A stretch of 64,000 bases of DNA from Rhizobium sp. R634 (GTDB lineage Bacteria > Pseudomonadota > Alphaproteobacteria > Rhizobiales > Rhizobiaceae). Shown here one piece after another: positions 34,810 through 44,146 of this stretch. The notes below the pieces were generated by a model. The model was not told the origin of the DNA and made no database searches. It was given only the letters and a program-made list of their open reading frames with translations. Position numbers and translations under genes: made by a program. Within the stretch, counting starts at the first letter, position 1, and each line of letters starts with the position of its first letter. The stretch lies in assembly GCF_002211305.1 (NCBI RefSeq), contig NZ_LOKW01000004.1:186001-250000 (forward strand), given 5' to 3'.

Positions 34810-35876
34810 CCACACAGATCGAGCTCAGAGGCGTCAACAAATATTACGGCGCCTTCCACGCCCTGAAAAACATCGATCTATCGATCGCCAAGGGCACCTT
34901 CGTCGCACTCGTGGGTCCTTCGGGCTGCGGCAAGTCCACGCTGCTGCGCTCGCTTGCCGGTCTCGAAAGCATCTCGACCGGTGATCTCAAGATCGCGGGC
35001 GAACTGATGAACGGCGTGCCGCCGCGCAAGCGCGACGTCGCCATGGTCTTCCAATCCTATGCGCTCTATCCGCACATGACGGTCGAGGAGAACCTGACCT
35101 ACAGCCTGCGCATCCGCGGCGTCGCCAAGGCGGAAGCCAAGAAAGCGGCCGAGGACGTGGCGGCGACGACAGGCCTTTCGCATCTTTTAAAGCGTTATCC
35201 GCGCGAGCTTTCCGGCGGCCAGCGCCAGCGCGTCGCCATGAGCCGCGCCATTATCCGCCATCCCAAGGCCTTCCTGTTCGACGAGCCGCTCTCGAACCTC
35301 GACGCAGCACTGCGCGTCCACATGCGCAAGGAAATCCGGGCGCTGCACGACCGGCTGAACGCAACCTTCGTTTATGTCACCCACGACCAGGTGGAAGCGA
35401 TGACGATGGCCGACCATGTGGTGGTGATGCGCGACGGCATCATCGAGCAGCAGGGCGCGCCGCTTGATCTCTACGACCGGCCGGCGAACCGGTTCGTGGC
35501 AGGCTTCATCGGTTCGCCAGCGATGAATTTCATTCCGGCGATCGTCGCGGAAGACGGCAAGGGTCTGGTCTTGGATTTCGGCGCGGTGAAGCAGAAGCTT
35601 GCGCTGGCACGCGCCGTCGAACCCGGGCGCAAACTCGTCGCGGGCATCCGGCCGGAACATATCGAGGTCGTCGCTCCCGGGCAGGGCAGCTTCGACGTCC
35701 CGATTGCCTTCGTCGAATCGACCGGCTCTTCGACCTTCATCGTCGCAGCCACCGAACCGGAACTGACAATCGTTGAGACGCGCCGCGACAGGGTTAAGGC
35801 GGGAGACATGATTGGACTCTCGGTCGATCCGGCCCAGATCCATCTCTTCGATGCGTCGACGGACCGATTGATATAA
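34806..35876 (+). CDS. ABC transporter ATPase, MalK/UgpC type
   Basis: This 356-residue ATPase has Walker [10 protein letters not shown] near residue 36, signature LSGGQRQRVAMSRAI near 133 and Walker B FLFDEP near 156. The switch His is in VTHDQVEAM. A C-terminal regulatory domain with GIRPEHIEV follows. ATG 34806 overlaps the permease stop. A longer frame in register upstream runs across the permease in the wrong phase and is not coding. Confidence 0.92.
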   Translation: MTTQIELRGVNKYYGAFHALKNIDLSIAKGTFVALVGPSGCGKSTLLRSLAGLESISTGDLKIAGELMNGVPPRKRDVAMVFQSYALYPHMTVEENLTYSLRIRGVAKAEAKKAAEDVAATTGLSHLLKRYPRELSGGQRQRVAMSRAIIRHPKAFLFDEPLSNLDAALRVHMRKEIRALHDRLNATFVYVTHDQVEAMTMADHVVVMRDGIIEQQGAPLDLYDRPANRFVAGFIGSPAMNFIPAIVAEDGKGLVLDFGAVKQKLALARAVEPGRKLVAGIRPEHIEVVAPGQGSFDVPIAFVESTGSSTFIVAATEPELTIVETRRDRVKAGDMIGLSVDPAQIHLFDASTDRLI

Positions 35877-35986
35877 CAACTGGTGGACAGGGGCGGTGGT
35901 CAGCTTCATAACCATCATCGGCCTCTGCGAAGGGATTGCTTCCGCACGAGTCATTTCCGTCACATCTGCAGCATCCGGATCTTCTC

Positions 35987-36820
35987 ATGGCATCCTCCCC
36001 GATATCAGCGCGTCTTTCGCCGGCCGCGTCGCCCCGCCTCATCGTTCTGGCCGAAACCGTCTTGAAAGCGGGCGAAACCGCCCGCGCCTCGCTTCGGCGG
36101 CGGACGTCGGCGGAAATGCTGGCCAAGGCGCCGCGCGATTACCAGACCGAGATCGATGTCGCCGTTGAGCGGATCATCGTCGATGAGATGCTCAAGGCCT
36201 TTCCCGACTATGCCATCCAGGGTGAGGAGGCGGTCGGCAACCGAACGGCTGGACCGGAGACGCCGATCATCTACATCGACCCGATCGACGGCACCACGAA
36301 CTATGCGTGGGGCGTTCCGCATTTCGGCATAACGATCTCGATCGCCGAAGGCGGCAGAATGGTCGCGGGTGTCGTCTATGACGCCATGCAGGATGAACTG
36401 TTCAGCGCCGAACTCGGCGGCGGCGCCTATCTTAATGGCGAGCGCATCCGCTGCGCCGATGTCGACGACATCGAGAACGTGCTGATCGGCGCCGGTCTGC
36501 CGATTCCCGGCCAGGTCAAGGCCGTTGCGGAAGAGACCTATTTCGACGCGATCAAACGCCTGATGGCCAACACGGCGGGCGTCCGCCGCCTCGGCTCGGC
36601 GGCTTTGTCGATCGCCTATGTCGCGTGCGGCCGGCTGGACGGTTTCTTTGAGGACGGGCTCTCGATCCATGATTTCGGCGCATCGGCGCTGATGGTCGAA
36701 GAGGCAGGCGGCATCGTCAGCCGTTTTTCCGGCGCGGAAGTCGACGGGAAAGGCGATATCCTCGCCGCCAGCCAGGCGCTGCATCCCTGGCTCAAGGAAG
36801 GCTTTCAAAGCAAAGCCTGA
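35987..36820 (+). CDS. Inositol monophosphatase family protein
   Basis: This protein of about 277 residues has GEEAVGNR near residue 77, YIDPIDGTTNYAWG near 95 and the final metal motif as IHDFGASALMVEEAGG near 220, where the usual Trp before the Asp is His. The start is uncertain: ATG 35987 gives the family's usual length, while TTG 35936 would add 17 residues. It follows the ATPase gene by 110 bases and probably acts on a phosphorylated intermediate of the same pathway. Confidence 0.84.
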   Translation: MASSPISARLSPAASPRLIVLAETVLKAGETARASLRRRTSAEMLAKAPRDYQTEIDVAVERIIVDEMLKAFPDYAIQGEEAVGNRTAGPETPIIYIDPIDGTTNYAWGVPHFGITISIAEGGRMVAGVVYDAMQDELFSAELGGGAYLNGERIRCADVDDIENVLIGAGLPIPGQVKAVAEETYFDAIKRLMANTAGVRRLGSAALSIAYVACGRLDGFFEDGLSIHDFGASALMVEEAGGIVSRFSGAEVDGKGDILAASQALHPWLKEGFQSKA

Positions 36821-36955
36821 TTGTTTTCAACCGGCAGCGACATAGCTCTCAGCGTCATCTTCAATTGGCGGTGATAGCAAGACTGCGCTCATGGCGCCTC
36901 TTATGGAAATCGGCGGCGCGAGACACTATCTTTGGTCAAACAAAGGAGACACCCA

Positions 36956-37465
36956 ATGACCGAAGAACGTGCAGTGCTCGCCGGCGGCTGCTTCTGGGGC
37001 ATGCAGGACCTCATCCGCCGCTATAAGGGCGTGATTTCGACCCGCGTCGGCTATACCGGCGGTGATGTGCCGAACGCCACCTACCGCAACCACGGAACCC
37101 ATGCCGAGGCGATCGAGATCATCTTCGATCCGGCCCGGATCAGCTATCGGGACATCCTCGAATTCTTCTTCCAGATCCACGATCCGAGCACGCGCAACCG
37201 CCAGGGCAACGACGTCGGCACGAGCTATCGTTCGGCGATCTTCTACACGAGCCCAGAGCAGGAGCGTGTCGCCCGCGATACGATCGCCGATGTCGACGCA
37301 TCGGGCCTCTGGCCCGGCAAGGTGGTCACCGAAGTCGTGCCTGTCAGCGATTTCTGGGAGGCCGAACCCGAGCACCAGGATTATCTGGAGCGGATACCGA
37401 ACGGCTACACCTGCCATTTCGTCCGGCCCGGCTGGAAGCTCCCGGCCCGTCAGAAGATTGCCTGA
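36956..37465 (+). CDS. msrA: Peptide methionine sulfoxide reductase A
   Basis: This 169-residue enzyme reduces methionine-S-sulfoxide in proteins or free methionine. The catalytic Cys12 lies in GGCFWG, and the family motifs [12 protein letters not shown] and HAEAIEI follow. A second cysteine near the C-terminus, in NGYTCHF, could serve in disulfide recycling. ATG 36956 follows AAAGGAGA; an in-frame TTG 24 bases upstream lacks support. It stands as a single gene ending in a strong shared hairpin. Confidence 0.95.
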   Translation: MTEERAVLAGGCFWGMQDLIRRYKGVISTRVGYTGGDVPNATYRNHGTHAEAIEIIFDPARISYRDILEFFFQIHDPSTRNRQGNDVGTSYRSAIFYTSPEQERVARDTIADVDASGLWPGKVVTEVVPVSDFWEAEPEHQDYLERIPNGYTCHFVRPGWKLPARQKIA

Positions 37466-37518
37466 CGCTGTTCATGCATGGCCGGCATACGGATGCCGGC
37501 CATGCATCGCGCCAGCGT
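37465..37518. terminator. Bidirectional terminator hairpin between convergent genes
   Basis: A 15-bp perfect stem, 37474-37488 with 37493-37507, has a 4-base ACGG loop. An outer 6-bp pairing (ACGCTG with CAGCGT) extends it to 37465-37518. It lies between msrA and the convergent hydrolase gene and overlaps the last base of the msrA stop. It should terminate or protect both transcripts. Confidence 0.65.
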
Positions 37519-37540
37519 TTGCTTGGCGCTGACTTGACCT

Positions 37541-38407
37541 TCAGGACAGTGTATGGCCGGCAATTACGCGCACCACCTCATCGATGTCCCGATCGTGAAT
37601 TTCGTGTCCTCCGCCGGCAATCCGGTGCAGCTTTGCATTCGGAACGACACGCTTGAAGGCCTCTGCATGCTCGATTGGGAATAGCGGATCCAACGTGCCA
37701 TGGATCACGAGAACCGGCGCCTCTATGTGGGACGCATGCAGCGTGACGCCCTTATCGTCGCTCAACAGCATGAAATGGTTCGTCGCACTGACAAAAGACG
37801 GTGCGCGGTTCATGTCGCGCGCGATCAGGGCGCTCACCGCCTCGGCGTCGTGCGGATGCCCGATGCCGGCAAGCATGGCTGAATCGCGGCGCAGGAAGTC
37901 GGCGATGGCTTCCAGGTCGGACCAGTCGATGCTTTCGGCGGCGGCGGAGTGTGCCTTGTAAGCTGCGGTGGAGGAGGGCAGGCCGTCAACTCCGACCGGC
38001 GAAGAGCTGATCAGGGTGAGTGTCCGCACCCGCCGGGGAAGGCGCAACGCGGCTTCCTGCGCCACGAAACCGCCCATCGACATGCCGACGAGATGCGCGG
38101 TCTCGATGCCATAGGCGTCGAGAATGGCGATGGCGTCATCGGAGAGATCGCTGAACGAATAGCCGGGTTTGCCTGGCGGATAATGCGTGGAAAGGCCGGT
38201 GTCGCGCTGGTCGTAGCGGATGACGTAGCGCCCTTGGGCGGCGAGCGCCTCGCAGAACCGTTCCGGCCACCACAACATCGAGGACATCACGCCCATGATC
38301 AGCAGCACGGGCGGGTTGGCCGGATCGCCGAATGCCTGAGTCTGGAGCTGTACTCCGTTGAATTCGACAATCCTGTCGGCGACGGGAGACGAGCTTATTG
38401 CTTCCAT
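37541..38407 (-). CDS. Alpha/beta hydrolase
   Basis: This 288-residue alpha/beta-hydrolase-fold protein has the nucleophile elbow GMSMGG near residue 107, a likely acid residue in HGTLDPLF near 235 and the histidine in GGGHEIHD near 266. It resembles esterases of the type found near aromatic and lactone catabolism. ATG 38407 is preferred, as the region before it lacks coding character. It is divergent from the methyltransferase gene; the substrate is unknown. Confidence 0.82.
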   Translation of the reverse strand: MEAISSSPVADRIVEFNGVQLQTQAFGDPANPPVLLIMGVMSSMLWWPERFCEALAAQGRYVIRYDQRDTGLSTHYPPGKPGYSFSDLSDDAIAILDAYGIETAHLVGMSMGGFVAQEAALRLPRRVRTLTLISSSPVGVDGLPSSTAAYKAHSAAAESIDWSDLEAIADFLRRDSAMLAGIGHPHDAEAVSALIARDMNRAPSFVSATNHFMLLSDDKGVTLHASHIEAPVLVIHGTLDPLFPIEHAEAFKRVVPNAKLHRIAGGGHEIHDRDIDEVVRVIAGHTLS

Positions 38408-38513
38408 GGCGTCACATTTCCGATTGCATATTGAAACTGGTTTAGCCTTGCACAACTGATCCTGATATGCAATCTGTTTTTGGCGGACGCCAAGTCAGAG
38501 GAGGATGAGTGTC

Positions 38514-39293
38514 ATGGCATGGGATCGCGCTGATTTTTATGATGCGGAATTGGCGCGGCACAATCGGCACCTTCGGGATGTTGCCGATGTCGGCGCGGCC
38601 GACCGGGTGCTCGACATCGGCTGCGGTGCGGGGAAGACGACGCGCGAGGCCGCCCTTGCCGCGAGGCAGGGGGAAGCGGTCGGCGTCGATACGTCCGCGG
38701 AGATGCTCGCCGTCGCAAGGCAGCGGAGCGCTGGGGAAGGTTTGCGGAATCTGACATTCGAACAGGGCGACGCGCAATTCCACCCATTCCCGACGGCAAG
38801 TTTCGACCTCTGCGTCAGCCGGTTCGGCGTGATGTTTTTTGCCGATCCGGCAGAGGCCTTTGCCAATATCGGCCGGGCGATACGTCCCGGCGGGCGGCTG
38901 GTTTGGATGGTGTGGCAAAGTCCGGAGCGCAACGAGTGGTCCCGCGCCATCCGGCAGGCCCTGGCGGCCCCAATTGTGGTTTCCAAGGGAAGGCCCGATC
39001 CGTTTTCGCTCGGCGATCCCAGTGTCGCTACCGCGCTTCTCAGCGCGGCAGGCTTTACCTCGATCGACTTTATCGACGTCCGGGAGCCGGTCTTCTATGG
39101 ACCGGACGTCGATGCCGCGTGCAATGCGCTTGCCGGCCTCTATCTTGTGACGGACGCGCTTGCGCGCGCAAACGAACAGCCCGACAGGCCACTGCAGCGG
39201 CTGCGCGACCTACTGCAGGCGCATATGACCCCGGAGGGTGTGCTGTTCGACTCGCAGGCGTGGATCATCACCGCTCGTCGGGCGACGGAATAG
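38514..39293 (+). CDS. Class I SAM-dependent methyltransferase
   Basis: This 259-residue protein has motif I VLDIGCGAGKTT near residue 33, an acidic residue at the end of the next strand (AVGVDTSAEM), and motif IV-like FDLCVSRFGVMFF near residue 101. AGAGGAGG adjoins ATG 38505 but is 9 bases from ATG 38514, so the later start is preferred. Similar proteins methylate small metabolites; the acceptor cannot be told from the sequence. Confidence 0.84.
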   Translation: MAWDRADFYDAELARHNRHLRDVADVGAADRVLDIGCGAGKTTREAALAARQGEAVGVDTSAEMLAVARQRSAGEGLRNLTFEQGDAQFHPFPTASFDLCVSRFGVMFFADPAEAFANIGRAIRPGGRLVWMVWQSPERNEWSRAIRQALAAPIVVSKGRPDPFSLGDPSVATALLSAAGFTSIDFIDVREPVFYGPDVDAACNALAGLYLVTDALARANEQPDRPLQRLRDLLQAHMTPEGVLFDSQAWIITARRATE

Positions 39294-39318
39294 TAATACG
39301 CGTCGTCGCCGCCACCTC

Positions 39319-40608
39319 TCAATAGCGCGGTATGTAGTCCAGGCCGCCGTCGATCCGTGCCGGACGCCCCTCCAGGAAGAGCTCGCCGATGCGCGGCGCC
39401 GAGCGGGCGACAACCTTGCCGCGGCGGATCACCGCCAGCCGGTTCGGCTTCAGCCGCAGCGCTTCCAGCGTATCGCTTGCCTGGAGGATGACGAGGTCGG
39501 CATTGCATCCCTTCTCCAGGCCATAGGCGGCAAGCCCCATCGTCTTCGCCGAATTGACGGTCAGCGCGTCGAAGATCCTTTTCTTGTCGTCGATACCAGC
39601 CATCTGCGCGACATGGATCGCCATATGGCCGACCTCCAGCATGTCGCCCGATCCCATCGAATACCAGGGGTCCATGACGCAATCGTGCCCGAAGGAGACA
39701 TTCAGCCCGGCATCCATCAACTCGCGCACCCGGGTCATGCCGCGGCGCTTCGGATAGGTATCGTGCCGGCCTTGCAGCATAATGTTGATCAGCGGATTGG
39801 GGATCACGTTGATCTCTGCCTCCGCCATCAGCGGGATGAGCTTGGAAACATAATAATTGTCCATCGAATGCATCGAGGTCAGATGCGAGCCGGCGACACG
39901 TCCCTGCAGGCCGAAGCGGATGGTTTGCGCGGCCAGCGTCTCGATATGGCGCGAGAGCGGATCGTCGGTTTCGTCGCAATGCATGTCGACCGGCAGGCCG
40001 CGATCGGCGGCGATGCGGCAGAGCGCCTCGACCGAAGCCGTACCGTCGTCCATGGTCCGTTCGAAGTGGGGAATGCCGCCGACGATATCGACGCCCATGT
40101 CGAGCGCCCGGTTGAGCGCGTCGATCGCCCCCGGCGAGCGGTAATAACCGTCCTGGGGAAAGGCGACCAGTTGCAAATCGATATAGGGCGCGACCCTTTC
40201 GCGGACTTCGATCATCGCCTCGACGGTCACCAGTCTGGGATCGCTCGTATCGACATGGCTGCGGATAAAAAGCAGGCCTTGCGTCACCGCGAGATCGCAA
40301 TAGCTCAGCGCGCGATCGACCAATTCTTCCCGCGTCACGATGGGGCGCAGCTCCCCCCAGAGCGCGATGCCCTCGAGCAGCGTGCCGGAGACGTTCATGC
40401 GCGGCAGCCCGAGCGACAGGGTGGCGTCCATATGGAAATGCGGATCGACGAAGGGCGGGCTCACCAGCCTGCCGGTTGCGTCGATTTCCTCTGCCGCCTG
40501 CGCCTGCAGATTGCGCTCGACAGCAACGATCCTGCCGCCCTCGATACCGATATCGATGCCGGTTCGGCCATCGGGGAGATTTGCGTTTCTGACGATTAGA
40601 TCGAACAT
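39319..40608 (-). CDS. Cytosine deaminase-like amidohydrolase
   Basis: This 429-residue amidohydrolase resembles CodA. His57 and His59 in DPHFHMD bind the metal. VDMHCDETDD near residue 213 holds another His and the catalytic Glu, and FGHDCVMDPW near 312 provides the Asp. Members deaminate cytosine, isoguanine, creatinine or other cyclic amidines. It is the last gene of a BMP-type importer operon that also holds an amidase, suggesting stepwise hydrolysis of an imported nitrogen heterocycle. Confidence 0.84.
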   Translation of the reverse strand: MFDLIVRNANLPDGRTGIDIGIEGGRIVAVERNLQAQAAEEIDATGRLVSPPFVDPHFHMDATLSLGLPRMNVSGTLLEGIALWGELRPIVTREELVDRALSYCDLAVTQGLLFIRSHVDTSDPRLVTVEAMIEVRERVAPYIDLQLVAFPQDGYYRSPGAIDALNRALDMGVDIVGGIPHFERTMDDGTASVEALCRIAADRGLPVDMHCDETDDPLSRHIETLAAQTIRFGLQGRVAGSHLTSMHSMDNYYVSKLIPLMAEAEINVIPNPLINIMLQGRHDTYPKRRGMTRVRELMDAGLNVSFGHDCVMDPWYSMGSGDMLEVGHMAIHVAQMAGIDDKKRIFDALTVNSAKTMGLAAYGLEKGCNADLVILQASDTLEALRLKPNRLAVIRRGKVVARSAPRIGELFLEGRPARIDGGLDYIPRY

Positions 40609-40633
40609 CGGAACCTCGCTGGAAAGGACGGCT

Positions 40634-41578
40634 TCACCGCTCGCCGCGGCGATAGGGCTGCATCAGCGCCTGCGGGACGCGGGCGCGGCGGGCCATGACG
40701 GCTAGCGCGGCAATGGAAAGGATATAGGGCGTCATCAGGAAGAGCTGATAGGGCACAAGCCCGGTCAGCGCGGTTTGCAGCCGAAGCTGAAAGGCATCGA
40801 AGAAGGCGAAGAGCAGGGCGCCGAAGAGTGCCCGGCCTGGCCGCCATGAGGCGAACACGACAAGCGCGATGCAGATCCAGCCGCGCCCCTGCACCATGGT
40901 CGGGAAGAAGCTGTTGAACGCCGACAAGGTCAGGAAGGCGCCGCCCATTCCCATCAGCGCGCTGCCGATAATGACCGCACCGTATCGCACCTTCATCGGA
41001 TTGACGCCCTGGGCCTCCGCCGCATGCGGATTTTCGCCGGTCATGCGGATTGCGAGCCCGACGGGAGTTCGGAAGATGATGTAGGCCATCAGCAGGGCGA
41101 TAAGGATCGCAAGATAGGTCGGCACGGTCTGCGTAAAGAAGGCCGGGCCGATGAACGGCAGCGTCGAGAGACCGGGGATGGCGATCGGCTGAAACGGCAC
41201 GATGGTCGGCGGCGTATTGGCGAGCGGCACGATCAGCCGGAAGACATAATAGCTGAAACTGGAAGCAAAGAGCGTGACGCCAAGGCCGGAGACGTGCTGG
41301 GACAGGCCGAGCGTCACGGTCAGTGACGCATGCAGCAGGCCGAAGATGCCGCCGGCGACCGCGGCGATCAGCAGGCCGGTCCAGAGATCGGCGCCGTGAT
41401 AGACGGAAAGCCAGCCGATCATCGCGCCGAAGGTCATGATGCCTTCGATGCCGAGATTGAGCACGCCGGCCCGTTCGCAGAGCAGCGCACCGAGCGTACC
41501 GAAAATCAGCGGCGTGGCGATCCGCAGGATTGCCGCCCAGAGCCCGGCGGAGGCGATGATATCGAACAATTGCGTCAT
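40634..41578 (-). CDS. ABC permease of the BMP/nucleoside-type importer (YufQ-like)
   Basis: This 314-residue inner-membrane protein has multiple helices and the family motif LLCERAGVLNLGIEGIM near residue 38. The segment TGENPHAAEAQGVNP near residue 181 is the expected ATPase-contact region. It overlaps the other permease gene by 4 bases. The family imports purine and pyrimidine nucleosides or bases. Confidence 0.88.
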   Translation of the reverse strand: MTQLFDIIASAGLWAAILRIATPLIFGTLGALLCERAGVLNLGIEGIMTFGAMIGWLSVYHGADLWTGLLIAAVAGGIFGLLHASLTVTLGLSQHVSGLGVTLFASSFSYYVFRLIVPLANTPPTIVPFQPIAIPGLSTLPFIGPAFFTQTVPTYLAILIALLMAYIIFRTPVGLAIRMTGENPHAAEAQGVNPMKVRYGAVIIGSALMGMGGAFLTLSAFNSFFPTMVQGRGWICIALVVFASWRPGRALFGALLFAFFDAFQLRLQTALTGLVPYQLFLMTPYILSIAALAVMARRARVPQALMQPYRRGER

Positions 41579-42624
41579 CGCCGGATCCTGTATTGCGTGA
41601 AGAACAAGGCGATCAGCATCGTCAGCAGTGACAGCGCCACCGTGACGTCGGCAATATAGGTCGGGATGCCGAGACCCCGGCTCATGCCATCGGCGCCGAC
41701 GAACATGGTGGCCGTGAAAATGGCGGCGAAGACCACGCCCAGCGGATTGAGATTGGCGAGCATCGCGACGACGATGCCCGCATAGCCGAAGCCGGGCGAC
41801 AGGTCCGTCGTCACATAACCCTTGACGCCCATCACCTCGATCGCGCCGGCAAGCCCCGCAAGCCCGCCCGAGACACAGGCGACCTTGACCAGCGTCCTGC
41901 CGAGCGGCACGCCTGCGAAGACCGCGCCGGCGGGATTGAGGCCGGCGGCGCGCGACTGCATGCCGAACACGGTGCGGGACTGGACGAAGTGAACGGCGAC
42001 CGCCAGGGCGATCGCGATCGCCAAACCGATATGCAGGCGCGAGCGGGCGATCAGCTTCGGCAGCATGGCGTGATCGCTGACGGATTGCGACTGCGGCCAG
42101 CCGAAGGCGAGCGGATCCTTGAGGACGCCATCTATGAGCATCGAGACAAAAAGCACGGCGATGAAGTTCAGGAGCAGGCTGGTGACGACCTCATCGACGG
42201 AAAAGCGCAGCCTGAGCCACAGCGGGATCAAAATCAGCACCATGCCGGCGATCGCACCCATAAGCAGCAGCAGCGGAATGAGAAGGGGTGCCGGAAGATT
42301 GCCCAGCAGTTTCGAGCTTGCCGCCGCAACGGCGATGGCGCCGAGATAGAACTGGCCCTCGGCGCCGATATTCCAGAGCCGCGCCCGGAAGGCGACGGCG
42401 GCGGCAAGTCCGGTCAGCATGAGCGGCGTTGCCCGCGTCAGCGTTTCGGTCGCCGAAAGCCGCGAGCCGAAGGCACCGGTCAGGATGCGCCAATAGGCAT
42501 CGAAAACAGGCGCGCCGGCAATCGAGATCAAGATGCCTGCCAGCGCCAGCGCCGCGATGACGGCGATGACGGGCGTGACGATCAGCAGGTAAAGCGGGCG
42601 GTGCTCGCGGCGCTCAAATCGCAT
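41575..42624 (-). CDS. ABC permease of the BMP/nucleoside-type importer (YufP-like)
   Basis: This 349-residue permease has the motif ARLWNIGAEGQFYLGAIA near residue 84 and QSRAAGLNPAGAVFAGVP near residue 231, both characteristic of the family. It starts within the last 11 bases of the ATPase gene and overlaps the next permease gene, so the three transport genes are tightly coupled. Confidence 0.88.
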   Translation of the reverse strand: MRFERREHRPLYLLIVTPVIAVIAALALAGILISIAGAPVFDAYWRILTGAFGSRLSATETLTRATPLMLTGLAAAVAFRARLWNIGAEGQFYLGAIAVAAASSKLLGNLPAPLLIPLLLLMGAIAGMVLILIPLWLRLRFSVDEVVTSLLLNFIAVLFVSMLIDGVLKDPLAFGWPQSQSVSDHAMLPKLIARSRLHIGLAIAIALAVAVHFVQSRTVFGMQSRAAGLNPAGAVFAGVPLGRTLVKVACVSGGLAGLAGAIEVMGVKGYVTTDLSPGFGYAGIVVAMLANLNPLGVVFAAIFTATMFVGADGMSRGLGIPTYIADVTVALSLLTMLIALFFTQYRIRR

Positions 42625-44146
42625 GACCGGCCTCGCGGGTCTCTTGCCATTCGCCTGCCATCATCAACCCCAGCCTGCGGGCATCGGCGCCGTCGGTCTC
42701 GACGGGCGGCGACAGGCGGCCGCCGACAATCGCCTGTATGCGGTCTGCGAGCGCGATCACCTCGTCAAGATCCTCCGAGATCAGCAGTACAGCGGTTCCC
42801 TGCCGGCGGGCTTCGAGCAGGCGCGCATGCACGGCGGCGACCGCACCTTCGTCTAGGCCGCGGGCAGGCTGGGCGGCGATCAGAATGCGCGGCCGGCGAT
42901 AGAGGCTGCGCCCGAGAATGAGCTTTTGCATATTGCCGCCGGACAGCAGCCGCGTGCGGATCGCCGGGCCGCCGCCGCGAACGTCGAAGCCGTCGATGAT
43001 CTCTCTCGCAAAGGCCATGCCCGCCTTGCGGTTGACGAGACCGTGGCGGGAGAAGGCCGGCGAGGCGATGCGCTCCAGCACGGCGTTTTCCCAGATCGCC
43101 ATTTCGCCGATCACGCCCTCGTGGTTGCGGTCCTCGGGAATGCGGCCGATGCCGGCGTCGACGACATCGGCGACGCCAAGATTGCCGACCACTTCGCCGA
43201 ACAGGCTGAGGTCGCCGCCGCTGCGCGCCAGCGTGCCGGAAAGAAGATGCATCAACGCCGCCTGTCCGTTGCCCGAGACGCCGATAATGCCGAGGATCTC
43301 TCCCTGATGCAGCCGGAAACTGATCGATTTCAGACGATCGATGCCGCCGGTTCGCACGGTCACGCCTGAAGCCTCGAGTGCAACGGCACCAGGTGTCGAC
43401 GGTTCGCGAACGGGCCGCGTCACGCGGTGCCCGACCATCAGCTCGGCGAGTTCCGCCTTGCTCGTTTCAGATGCCCTGCGCTCGGCGACCATCCTGCCGG
43501 CGCGCAGCACGACGATGCGGTCTGCCGCCGCCATCACCTCGTCGAGCTTGTGCGAGATGAAGATCAGCGACAGGCCCTGGCGTGCCATTTCCTTCAGCGT
43601 CGTGAACAGCCGCTCGGCTTCGATGTTGGTAAGCACCGCCGTCGGCTCGTCGAGAATTAGGATGCGAGCATCATTGTAGAGTGCCTTGAGGATCTCCACC
43701 CGCTGCTGCTCGCCGACGGAAAGGTCGCCGAGGCGGGCATCTGGATCGACCTGAAGGCCGAAGCGCTCCGAAATCGCCAGGAGTTTCTTGCGCGCCGCCG
43801 ATGTTGCCGATCGCCAGGACCAAAGGCCTTCCGTGCCGGTCATGACATTTTCGAGAACGGTCAGATTGGGCGCGAGCGAGAAATGCTGATGCACCATCCC
43901 GACGCCGGCGCGGATCGCCGCGCGCGGCTTGCCCTGCGGCACCTCGGCGCCCTCGATCAGGATTCGGCCGGCATCCGGCACGTAGTGGCCGAAAAGGATG
44001 CTCATCAGCGTAGTCTTGCCCGCGCCGTTTTCGCCGAGCAGGGCGACGACCTCGCCTTTGGCAAGCGTCATGGAAATATCGTCATTGGCGAGATTGGCGC
44101 CGAAGCGTTTGCTGACGCCGGTAATTTCCAGAACAGGCCCGGTCAT
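42614..44146 (-). CDS. ABC ATPase of the BMP/nucleoside-type importer (YufO-like)
   Basis: This 510-residue protein has two ATPase domains. The first has Walker A GENGAGKTT near residue 40, signature LSVGEQQRVEILKAL and Walker B LILDEPTAVLT. The second has the degenerate Walker A GVSGNGQAAL and signature LLSGGNMQKLILGR near 405, the usual asymmetric arrangement. ATG 44146 overlaps the amidase stop (ATGA), which decides the start. Confidence 0.9.
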   Translation of the reverse strand: MTGPVLEITGVSKRFGANLANDDISMTLAKGEVVALLGENGAGKTTLMSILFGHYVPDAGRILIEGAEVPQGKPRAAIRAGVGMVHQHFSLAPNLTVLENVMTGTEGLWSWRSATSAARKKLLAISERFGLQVDPDARLGDLSVGEQQRVEILKALYNDARILILDEPTAVLTNIEAERLFTTLKEMARQGLSLIFISHKLDEVMAAADRIVVLRAGRMVAERRASETSKAELAELMVGHRVTRPVREPSTPGAVALEASGVTVRTGGIDRLKSISFRLHQGEILGIIGVSGNGQAALMHLLSGTLARSGGDLSLFGEVVGNLGVADVVDAGIGRIPEDRNHEGVIGEMAIWENAVLERIASPAFSRHGLVNRKAGMAFAREIIDGFDVRGGGPAIRTRLLSGGNMQKLILGRSLYRRPRILIAAQPARGLDEGAVAAVHARLLEARRQGTAVLLISEDLDEVIALADRIQAIVGGRLSPPVETDGADARRLGLMMAGEWQETREAGHAI